A stretch of 64,000 bases of DNA, from positions 1,483,501 to 1,547,500 of the forward strand of contig JAZARR010000069.1 of NCBI GenBank assembly GCA_037389465.1, written 5' to 3'. This document shows positions 1 to 10,600 of the stretch, piece by piece (position 1 is the stretch's first letter; every line of letters begins with the position of its first letter). This DNA is from Baylisascaris procyonis (Eukaryota > Nematoda > Chromadorea > Rhabditida > Ascarididae). A program made the position numbers and the translations under genes. The notes under the pieces were generated by a model. It did no database searches. It had not been told where the DNA came from and was given only the letters and a program-made list of their open reading frames with translations.

Positions 1-591
1 CCAGTGGTGTCTTTTCTCTTGCGAGAGTCGTTATGAGTGTTTCGAATACGATGCTCTACAATATTCGAGTCAAGGAATTTGAGGTGAGGCAAACAACGAG
101 CCGCCAACTTCCTGAAAACATGAGATACATCCAGCATTTTCAACAAACATCATAGTAGCATTCGATTATTGCATTCATTTTCTAATTTCGGATCGATAGA
201 TGAAATGTAACATGAGAGTTAAAGTAATAGCTGTACGTATCGCAAAAATCAGATCGCAAGCCCCTTTCGGCTACCATACAACTGGAATCGAAAATTTAAG
301 AATGGTTATAAAGGAGTCGAAGTAAACTGCAAGCAATCCAACAAGTGCATCGTTTTTTCTTTGCAAAAACAAGTTTGTTCACATGGAGATTGAAAAAATC
401 TGTCTTCAAGTGAATATTCATGAACAGTTAAGAGAAAAAAATATTTTTTTTCAGTTGGTCCAAAAAGCCTATTAATTTGATCCTCGTAAAACAACTGCTA
501 TTTCAAGGTAGTCGTACCAAGCAGACAAAAGGGAAATAATGAAAGCATGCCAATGCATTTCGTTTTTTTAGAAAGAAATGAACGAGGAAAC
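1..591. other. Gene-poor stretch downstream of the LRR gene
   Basis: No exon can be placed with confidence. The LRR gene on the minus strand must continue here, because its exon at 592-729 ends in a donor rather than a stop. A minus-strand stretch around 330-370 reads MHLLDC, which resembles the LRR cap pattern that follows the last repeat in LRMDA-type proteins, but its splice phase does not fit the previous donor. Confidence 0.3.
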
Positions 592-2406
592 TTGCCGATA
601 AGAATAGTAAGCAGAAGAATTATGGGTGGAGATGGGATGTGGCCAGCCTGGATTACCGATTAGACTGAGGAACGTCAATTTCGGGCACTGCTTGCCGAGA
701 TGCTTCAGCAGTACGGCAACATTTCGGATCTAAATGAATTCAATTTGCATTAAATCACTTCCGATAGATGCATGTTATCAGCAATTATCGCTGCCTCTGT
801 GCTTTTTGACTCGCCAAGAACGTTGGTAGGTGCTGCGGAGGTGACATGGGTTTCTCGATTTTCGGAATGAAACTCGGCTGGTAATTTGCGTCAGCAGGAG
901 GAGTGCCTTTGAATTGGGATAACTACAAAGAACGAAAACTGCTACAGCCCCTTAGGGCTAATCATTTCATTATTTCGTCCATTTTTTACAGATATGTGAC
1001 AAAAGCTTAGTGCATAAAAAGTGCAGTGCACAATGCGCCCTGGAATAAGACAATACGAAGTAACTAACAGCCCGTCACGATCATCCATAATACAAAAGGA
1101 TCATTCATAACATCGAAACTCTTCAATTGCAGCATTTGAGCAAAGGAATCAATAACCAGCAGCACCATTTTATTGCTACCCAATCATCACTGATGTGCCG
1201 ACCTGTTGATCACTGATAATAACAAATACTCCTAATGAAATGCTCAAATAACCTATGAAATGCCCCATACGGTAGAACACAATTTGCACTCTTTTGCAAA
1301 ACGATTTGAAGTGTACAGAAAAGTCACGCCAGCATACAGGATAAAAACGACGAACAATTCGTCTGCCGTGTCGAATACGACATCACAACAGAACTTTAAC
1401 ATTTGCAGCATTTTTCAGCGATGGCCCACTTCGGGAACTGATTCCGGAGTCGATTCCTTAGCCAAGTTCGAAGCTGGAGCTGGCAGTTGACCTTTTGCTT
1501 TAAAACGAGTCGGAGTCAAAAAAGGTCACCCTTACGTTTTTTTCAGAATCGGAAATGAAATGAGTCAATTCGACTTATTGTTGAGTCGATCTAAATTCAG
1601 ACTCTGAATCTTGGTCTTCGTCGAAGCCAAAGTCACAATCACGCAAGTTTGCGAACATTGGCTATCACTGATATTTTGCATACGTGGATACCAATCTTGA
1701 CGTGAATATTGAGATTCCATGACGTCGCGGCAGCATAGAAAAAAGAACGAATATCGCGGTATGTGCTCCGATCACAAAAAACACCAGTTTCATAGCGATT
1801 AGAGTTTCACGAAAAAATGCAAACGTGGATAAAAATTTGTATAAAATATCCCCGCAAACATTGTAAACAATGAATCACATAACTATTACTTATCCAGATT
1901 TACAACTGTGTTAGTGTTAGATACTTGCGTGGCACTCAATTCCGGCAATGGTTCAATAAATATTAGTTAAGGATTGAAAGCCGTATGAATTATCAGCAAA
2001 TATGTTGGCTATGCCGAATTCAAATTTGTGCGAAGTTATTTTCCATGGTATTACGCATCTCAAGACCCAAGAAGACTGTAATGTGTTGTGAGCGAAAAGC
2101 AAAAAAGTGCTGCAGAAAGCTTTATGGACTCATCGTCATGTGAGTGCACTTTGACTGTTTAGGTCAACAACGATCGAAAAAATTAAACACCATCGTGCTG
2201 AAGAACTTTATCACGTTTGAACAACACTGAGCAAATTTTATCACAGGTCATCATCGAAAAAAATTTTGCCAGGTTCTTGGACGACAAAGAGCGCAAGATT
2301 CGACCTTGCCATATGTGAACGGACACAATTCGACGTCAAGTAAGGGTGACCTTTTCGAATTATAAAGTGTACTGTTCTGGTCGTTTATTGAGCATAACGA
2401 CAGTTG

Positions 2407-2492
<86 letters not shown>

Positions 2493-3532
2493 TAATATAT
2501 ATATTTGAGTAGCAGTTTACGAGGACCCGCTGGCAGAGTATTTGCTTAACATCAATGAAGTGTGAAATATAAGCTAACCCTGTTTGAGTTTAAACTGAGT
2601 GTGACGAGATTATCAAACGGCGGAATGTTGAGTGAATGCTCGGTGAATTTGTTCCCATCCAAAATGAGATGCTCGATGCGGTGTCGATTCTCGATCACCA
2701 CATTCGGTAGTGAACTGAACTCGATCTGTTGTATTGAATTAATAAACGAGAACACCTCAATAATACAATTCAACCTTCTCTTCAGTAATGAAACCTTTAT
2801 TGATTAATGAAAGAGTTTTGAGCGGATCGGCACTGTACGATCAGCATCCGTTTAGGATCAAGTTTTGTTTACATCATGTGCCACTTTGAGTAGTTAACAG
2901 AGCAGCTTGAAGATTTTTTTTTTTTGTCTAATCGCCGATTCAACAAACAGAAGGTCCTTTATCCAATTTCCACACAATACAATTGAGTAATTTGTGATCA
3001 GTGAATAAATGACGAGAACTTGCTTTCATAGCAGTATTAAGAGAACAGGAAATAAGTTCTGCTAATGCTGCTATGAAAGTTGAATAATTAAGAAATTTGA
3101 ATAAACTTTTTTAAACTTCTGAAAAATAAGCATGGAACGTTTGAATCAATTTCAATTAAACAACATCATTCTCCTCAGCACAAATATTGGCTATCGAGTG
3201 GCAATATTGACCTCCCATTCTTTATTGTTTTGTCAAATTTTTATGAAACGCCTGTAATTTTTTGGGAAAGCGCATATTAGGAAGGATGTCCGTGATTTGA
3301 TTTGACACTTTTCAAGCCACAGAAGGTAAAACCCAAGCAAACAGTAAATGACGATATGCTTGTCGGGAGATGCGAGTTAAACGGTTTGCTGTGGACAAAT
3401 CATCCGTTCAGGAGAGTGCTGATACAAACCTCACTAGTGATTTAGGAGTAGACATACTCGAGATATTGGTTGGAGATGTCGACCACACGGAGACTTTCAT
3501 CCACTGATGATTTACTACGGTCGAAGGTGGAG
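592..3532 (-). CDS. Leucine-rich-repeat protein, LRMDA/C10orf11-like (partial, 3 exons)
   Basis: Three minus-strand exons, in order 3454-3532, 2579-2725 and 592-729, give 121 residues of LRR protein. The first contains SLRVVDISNQYLEY. The second starts IEFSSLPNVVIENRHRIEHL and ends LVTLSLNSNR. The third starts IRNVAVLLKHL and contains LTFLSLIGNPGWPHP. Exons 2 and 3 are both phase 0 (147 and 138 bp) and join into a continuous repeat. LSLIGNP followed by a tyrosine-rich stretch is the LRR-cap pattern of LRMDA, a small protein linked to melanocyte differentiation in vertebrates; its role in worms is unknown to me. Exon 1 is less secure: its phase-0 donor (TAT|gtctac) is weak, and a better donor (gtatgt, 4 bp upstream) would need an extra exon. 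Start and stop were not found. The intron between exons 2 and 3 holds the 836-bp inverted-repeat element and an (AT)n tract. LRR identity is firm; the subfamily is inferred. Confidence 0.68.
1520..2355. mobile_element. 836-bp element bounded by 16-bp inverted repeats (MITE-like)
   Basis: The 16-mer AAAAGGTCACCCTTAC at 1520-1535 recurs as its exact reverse complement at 2340-2355. The arrangement resembles a non-autonomous DNA transposon with terminal inverted repeats. There is no transposase ORF inside and I cannot make out a clear target-site duplication. It lies in an intron of the LRR gene. A single inverted pair can be chance or an internal part of larger repeats, so this is a candidate only. 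Confidence 0.42.
2409..2484. repeat. (AT)n microsatellite, about 76 bp
   Basis: Uninterrupted AT dinucleotides, followed by a T-run and a second short AT tract. It lies in the intron between LRR exons 2 and 3. Confidence 0.97.
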
Positions 3533-6139
3533 CTGCGATTGGCGCAACACGATTGGAGCATCGAAAGACCGACGCAGAATGCCAATGCACAGATGACAAG
3601 TGGTATGCGTCATTTCTTATCAGCTGACGCCTTTCATAACAAACTTATCGGAACCATTCGCCGCTCCATAGAAATCAGCAAATTTCGTCATCAACATGGA
3701 CAAGGAGCACATTCAAAAAAAAAAAAAAAAAAACAGAGAACCCTTCACGCTTAATAATGTAACCATCTTGCATCATGCACCACTAAAAAACTCAAGGCCA
3801 ACGGCGCAGCTCAGGATTAATCTGAGCGGCCCACTTTGGAGATAAACACGGAGCTGACTCCAGAGCCGGAATAGGAATCCGACTGCGGATTCCGAGCTCT
3901 GTAGGAGTTTGAGAGCGATCCAAATCTCTAATTCAGGGCAGTCGTAGTAAGGTGCCGAAAGCTGCTCTCTTGTCTGACTTTGGACTTTTTTTTATTGCTT
4001 GGCCGGACAAACACATCAGCTCTTTTTGAATATATTTTACATGGGACCAAGCATGATTCGGGGCCTGTTCTCAAGCTGGTGGTCCACACACGGTTCGAAG
4101 TTGGTGGTCCAGGCATGGTTTCATTGCTGGGTATAAGAAATCCATAGCAACTCGACATATATGACGGAACGCAGGTGACGGCCAGATTACGCTATCGGAT
4201 ACTGCTGAGCACTTCTTTGTCTGTGCACAATTGTGCCCTTGCATTACTGCCAACAAATGAACACAATACACGATTTCCCATATTTTGATGTGACCGCTTG
4301 TATCATCAGAAGTTAGTCACCTTCATCACGACCCGACTTGTCTCCCAAAAGTCATGCTTCACAGGTAGAACTCCAAAAGAATTCAAGTTCCGCTATTATC
4401 AAAAATTTTCATCCATTCGTCAGAGTTTCACGACCAACCTGCTAATTCGAATGCCATTCAAAGCATCTACCTGCTCGGAAAGCGAAAAGTCCCAAGTTTG
4501 AGTTCAGCTCGTGGATATGGATTTCGCTCGGCGCTCTATGAGGCTGTTATTGAAGCCTGGCCAGACTAAAGCGGGCCATACTAAAAACGTACTCAGCTAA
4601 TGCGATCATGCACAAAACATTTCCACGTCCCCGATGCACAGTGGAATAGAACAACGTTAATGCATGAAGGTATGAGGTGAACGCCTAGCACCCGAGTGCC
4701 TGATTAGCAGCCTTGTGAAATATTTCAATGCGAAAATATCCACATATGCCACTCATCTTCTGGAATATCCATACGTCCCATTAAGCCGTGGGTGGCCTGT
4801 TCCCGATTCTCTGACTTGTAAGTCATAAGTTTATATCTTATCTCATCTCTGTTATAATAGTATTTCATCTACTCGAGTGTAATATCAATCGCAAAAGATG
4901 TCACTGTAGCAGCAAATTACACTTTCTGACATGTTCCCTGCGAGGATTCCTTACAACGATAAGAATTGAACCAACCGATCATAAAGAAACAAAGTTTCAA
5001 AGCACAAAACAAATACTTTCAAGAACGTATTGCCCACTTTCAAAATCCACTTCACTAACACATTTCCACTTGTTCGCAAAAAATGTTCCCCCCAAAAAAT
5101 AAAGTCTCAATGATGCCATACTCGGAACGAAGAGCACAACCTCAAATGTAATACCGTTGAGCAACTGATGTGAGCGTAATACGCACCAAACAATGATACA
5201 TTCAAAAAATTACAAACATAAAACACTCTTACACTGCTAAGTTCTCCGTCGATGCGAATACGTGCAAAAGTCATCATCGAATTAGCAATAAAAACGGAAA
5301 ATTTCATTTGCCTCCCCAACTTTTTACTGTGATTTTGATGAAATATGCGAAAACTTTTTATGTAAAGACATTCACACATTCGCAGTTTTAGTATTCGCCA
5401 AGAACTGAAGCGGAACAACAAAAACATAAAGTGTTGTTCGAAAATAAAGCAAATTACTGAAGATCTCATGAACAACAAGCAGCGAACAATAAGTATACTA
5501 CACAAGAACACTGCTGCACACTTATAGCATCTCATCTTATATGCAAAGATAACACTTTTTAAAACTAACTACAACGAATATGAAGTGTATAATGCTGAAT
5601 CAAAGTTCACAAGTGGAAAGGGATGAGCGAGATGAGAAATTGAGAGTCAATCATTTGTAAACATTCTTATCTCCATCGCTAAAATGATGCCTCAAATTCT
5701 GAAGTCATAACATGATGTTGATCTGTGATAACATCAATTACTTTCCATCTCATGCTGCCACTTATCCTAATGTGATGACCATGCTGCTTACAGGATCGAA
5801 ATCACAAAGCCGATACGTACAAAAAGGACGAGACAATCACATCGGGATTCAGTCCTCGGGATTATTCGTGAATCGACCTCCACTCTCGGTATTACCTTCA
5901 TCATCATATAGCCTTACTCTGTGCGTGCCAAGTAATATAAGCCTCTATCGTTTTCATCATTGATTCGCAGACCACTTCACCAATGGCTACTCGGGTCTGT
6001 CCAACCCAGCCTTGGTCAACGATAAGGCCCAACAAGTGCTCAACCAAAATTTTACAACCTATTTCATCGTTCTGAGTAGTTACACATCTTGCTTAACACT
6101 TAGAACAACTTAAAAGTCGATAAACAACGTGCTGTCCTT
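3533..6139. other. Non-coding stretch, no gene recognised
   Basis: No joined exons or family motifs were found. The region holds a perfect-arm hairpin at 3872-3891 and an A-run near 3716-3732. The longest ORF (5107-5535, minus, 142 codons) is cysteine- and phenylalanine-rich with no recognisable motif and is probably chance. Upstream exons of the LRR gene may be hidden here. Confidence 0.4.
3862..3900. repeat. Hairpin-forming inverted repeat
   Basis: GGAATCCG at 3872-3879 and CGGATTCC at 3884-3891 are perfect arms around a 4-base loop. Outer arms AGAGC and GCTCT extend the structure across 3862-3900. The surroundings are richer in GC than the neighbourhood, as in dispersed repeats, but no function can be assigned. 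Confidence 0.55.
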
Positions 6140-6912
6140 GTTAGAGCAGATAACTCCGCGAGGACACCTCAAATGATACCCTCCCATAACGATCTGTCCC
6201 CTCTCTCCATGTTGATCCTGTCTTCTTTTTCTTTTTTTTTGCGGAAATCTCCCCACTTGCGAGGTGGCCTTCCCCTGGGTCTTTTGCGATCTCTTGAATA
6301 CCAGTCCAATATTCTGGCATTTCACATATGTCGATTATGCGTGCAACATGATCGGCCCAGCGTAACTTGTTTGTCCGGTATTCAGTCACTATCGCTTTTA
6401 GCAATGATCTTCGCCTTTTACCTTCATTTTTCACTTCACCGAGGAGTGATATTCACAGCATAAACCTCTCACTGCTCGTTGTGTTATCTGCAGTCGCTCC
6501 TCTTCTGCAGCTGTTAACGCCCACGTTTCGCTGCTGTACGCCATTGCTTTTAAGTTTATAGAATCGAATAACTTCGCTTTTATTTCTTGCTTAAGTTTAG
6601 AATTTAGGATACGAGATATTTTTTGAATTTACTCCAAGCGGCTCTCTGTCTGCCAGAGACTTTCTCCTTCACATCGTTATCCATCCTGACTGCCTGTCCC
6701 AAATAAACATAGTTTTCCCCTTCTTCCATAAATTCTTCGCCAAGTTTTATTCCATCGCAAGGAAAGTCTTTTGATTTCATAAACTTGGTTTTAATTTTGT
6801 TAGCTTTCAGACCAAATTTTTCTTCCCTGCCCAACTCCGTTAGCATTCTTTGCAGCTCCTCTCTTGAACTACCTATCAGGACAACGTTATCGCCAAACCT
6901 CAAACGGTTTAA
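6140..6912 (-). pseudogene. Degenerate non-LTR retrotransposon (RTE-like LINE) fragment, RT C-terminal part
   Basis: The minus strand encodes, across frame changes, the end of a reverse-transcriptase polyprotein. It starts LRFGDNVVLIGSS (normally RFADDVVLIG), followed by a GLKAN-KTKFMKS segment, then YLGQAVRMDND. Next come MAYSSETWALTAAEE (the usual YASETWALT motif) around 6480-6550 and LRWADHVARI near 6340-6370, close to the usual end of such elements. The YADD-equivalent reads FGDN, so the catalytic Asp pair is damaged. A run of lysine codons (poly-T on plus at 6232-6240) and frame breaks confirm decay. No endonuclease domain or first RT half is present, as for a truncated copy. Its orientation matches the flanking genes, but it is transcriptionally unrelated. 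Confidence 0.82.
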
Positions 6913-7613
6913 CTTCTAGTGACGCCAGTGGTCTAGTGGCCTCATTGTACTTATATCTTACTAAAGCGGTTCAAAAATCAACTATTCATCATACTATAAG
7001 ACTCAGTTTCTCGTAAACAGGCGCAATGATCTATTAGGACGCTTCAATTCGGCGCAAAAGATTGATTGGAGGCAGAAATCATTCGGTGGGTTCTCGGTTG
7101 AGAAACGATTTCAGTAACTTCAAAGTGCTTTAATATGATTCATCAATCAATAGAGGCTTTCAGAATCCAGTCGCAAGTGCATAACTTCATTCTGAAGTTT
7201 GTGGACGAGCGATTGATTCACTACGTTTAGCATAGGTAAGGAACGAAATATTACCGCGTGTAGTTTTCAAAAACCGTCAGAGTGCAGCAAAGGGATATAT
7301 AAAGAGATGAAGAAAGGACTTTGATATGGAAATGAAGTTCTGAAATAAAACATTTTCCCAGCATCTTAATCCATAAATACTTATTCGAATGCAGTAGAGA
7401 CTGCATTCCGTGACCTGCAAATTCGCTCTTCATTCGCCTGCTGCGATTGTTAAAAACTTTACGTTACTTCGGGTAAAACCAGTTGTAGACGGGAACAAGC
7501 CTACCTCAGGAAAATTGTTCGTTGTTGCGAAAAACTCTTCGTATTTCATATCATTCACAGTACACCTTTCAAACAGTTCACCAACAAAAACGAACATAAA
7601 TCAACAAGAAGAG

Positions 7614-10600
7614 CTATTCACTGGGAGGAGAGCACCACAAAGGAACGATTTCAGGTTTCAGCGTCACCTTATGTTGTATTAGATCTGCTGCTCTCTCGGC
7701 GATCATCATCGTGGGCGCAGTCAAATCTCCATTCACAGTCGACGGCATCACAGACGCATCCGCAATCTTCAAGTATAGATTAGTAGCTCATGTGAGTGAA
7801 AAAAAGTTAATGTGCGTCTTATTCGTCATAAGTAACTGGAATGTCAACTTGGCCTCATTTAAGCAGCAAGTTCATCATCAAGTTTAGATCGACCCTACGC
7901 TCAGCAACTTAACCAACATAGCCTCTCACCAAATAGTGTGCACATCGTGCTTCATACAAATACTTCGGCACCTATGCATATTCCTTTCGCTTCCTCATAT
8001 TCCAACACACCTCAACCTATAGCCGAACTTGAACCATCTTAAACTGAGATAACTTCCATCCGCAGCAGAATTCAAAGTCCGGGATCAGCTCGTAGCTTCC
8101 GCGTCTCATCCTTATATAATCAATGCTTGTAGAAATCCTCAAGTATCGTGGAAGATTTCAGACAATGACTTCCGAGAACAGAACATCACCAAAAGAAAAT
8201 AGTGTATTTTCGGCTATTCAACGATGGATCAATCAAAAAGACCTTCTCCGAGCGAAAATTTATTGCTCTTCACTTGAGAAAGGCAAACGCAGCTTCACAG
8301 TTTTTCGCACTCAGTACGCCCTGAAACGACCTCTTAATTTACCATTTCTTGACCTCTAGATGAAGTAAGAATAAAGCTATGTTGTTACAAATGGTTACAA
8401 CTGAAGTCGCATTCATTCCTGCTGGGATTGCAGCCAACAATGACTGGATAACATAGAAAAGCCACACACTTCTGCAACAATGAGCAACGCTAAACGCCAT
8501 CCAGAAAAATATTAAGGTCGCACATAACATTATTCCACATGAGGACTCAAGCCGTTGCTCAAAATGATATTCACCATCAACTTTTACTTATATAATCCAC
8601 CAAGTTTCAGCTGGTGTAATCAGCAGCTGCTAAATGTTGCCTAAATCAGATTCACAAACACCTACAAAAATGAACCCGGCTTGAAATGCTACCATCTATA
8701 GATCGTCAAGGTGAGTTTATTTAAATATCCATCAATGTACAAGAAAGGTGTGATATCAGGATGCGTCTGTGTGATATCACTCGAAATTCTAGCAGTCATA
8801 TACTGTGACCAAGAAAAATTCTTAAAATATGTTTTCACAATAAACAAGTCTGAAATTACTTTTGTGCAATCTCCCGACCAGCCTCATTTATATTAAAGTA
8901 GCATTAGTAGCCGAAATGCCACTACTTCATTTTCGCATGGTTTCCGCACACTTCAACAGAAATGGTCACTCAGCTTTGCATACTCGCGTACGGTATATAA
9001 CGTTGCCTGATATACAACTTAAATTCCTACTTCACGCACAAATGCACGCAGCATGCAAATATGCATACGCGTAATATCCAGCACCTTTGCTATGCAGCAA
9101 TACGTTGTACATATTTCCTTGCTGTTCGTTTTAAGTTGCTCATTTGCAAGAACATTTGAACAAGTCAGAGGAAGTCTTGAATTTTCACTCGTTTAGAGAC
9201 CTTCTGATGACACGTTTTGAAGACTCCCTCATTCGAATGGTACAATCATCCTTTCTGGTTATGGGACGCTAAAATTCATTCACCAGTGGCAATATTTTCT
9301 GGACTGCATCTGCAACAGCAAAACAATGTTCCGAGGAAAGCGAAATACAAGCAATGACCTGCAAATTTTCGAGACCGTGAACTTGCATGGTTGTTGGATC
9401 GACTACCGCATTCCGATCCGACTGAGGGCCCATTCTACACGTCGACGACGGCTGTCGGGCCGAAACTGCGTTCGCACGAATGTATTCATCTACCTGGAAT
9501 ATCAACCACAATTCAGTGACAACCTTCAGCATGAAGCAACTAATAAACGACCAGGTCAAACTGATGTACGAAAACATAAGCAGATGTGGAAGTACGTAAC
9601 TCAAGTCTTTGGCCGACTCCTTCATTCGCCAAATGCTTCAAGCACCTCAACTCGGGCCTTTGGTCCTGCCGGAAATTTATCAAGCTCAAGCTTACAATTG
9701 CTGACAAAAACAATTACCGTAGCACCAGCCTACTACTACATAAAGTTTGTTGATCATCTTACGCATAAATATTCAATCTGCAGAATGTATGACCTAAGAA
9801 CGAAAACTGCAAGAAACAGAAGATATTCAGTATATGCACCATAATGTTTTAACCCATCTACTTTTTCATTCTTGGTTATAGGTGCGCCTCATTAAAACGC
9901 TTCCCATTGCCGTTCACATCCAATTCTCGAAAACACATTAAGTAAAGAGATATTAAACTGCGATCGGCAAAGACGAAACTGAGATGAACATACTACAAAG
10001 AAGCGTGATGCGATAAGTATGAAAAATTTTAGAGATTTTTGGCATTAAAATGAATTTTCAATAAATTCATTCAAAACGCTCGACGACAATAAAAAAATGC
10101 GCCTTAGAGGACGAAGAATATGTGATATTAAAACGAGCAACAAACAAATGTTTCTGAGAAAAAAAAAGAGAAAAAGCGGAAATGATAATAAAGAAATGCA
10201 AACTTCATTATCGCTCGTATGCGAAGCATTGAGTGAATGCTTGGAGTCGCGGAATTCATCGAAACTTCGTTGGGCCAATAATTCACTAAAAATATAAGTG
10301 ATGTAAACTCGGGCAGGTATTTTTTAAAATAAATTTCAACTGTTTCCGATTCCGTAAATGATACAAAAGTATGAAAGGTTAAAACTTTCCTGATGCTGAT
10401 TGGTTCCACCTAATCAAATAATAGGAGAGGTTGACGTTCCGCGACGAATATTTGTCATATATTAGTGTTGATGAAGATAAACGAGGGAACTTGTCCGCCG
10501 TTAACAACAAAGCCTTAGTGAACTATAGACGAAAACTCAGCAGATCCTCGTCTTAAACCTAACGAGAGAAGCTCTATATTTGCTCAATGAGGCAACAACT

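Noticed and set aside
5107..5535. 142-codon ORF on the minus strand
   Set aside because: Cysteine/phenylalanine-rich, no family motif, no paired splice context; probably chance.
6920..6980. tRNA-like words (TGGTCTAGTGG, then GGTTCAAAAATC)
   Set aside because: Spacing resembles A and B boxes, but no cloverleaf arms pair; not a tRNA, at best a decayed SINE piece.
8339..8530. Hydrophobic minus-strand ORF resembling a membrane segment
   Set aside because: Lies within a GMC intron; no splice partners and no family match.
9326..9844. 172-codon ORF on the plus strand
   Set aside because: It is the antisense shadow of the GMC exon at 9359-9493, which matches the family on the minus strand; the ORF has no motif of its own.
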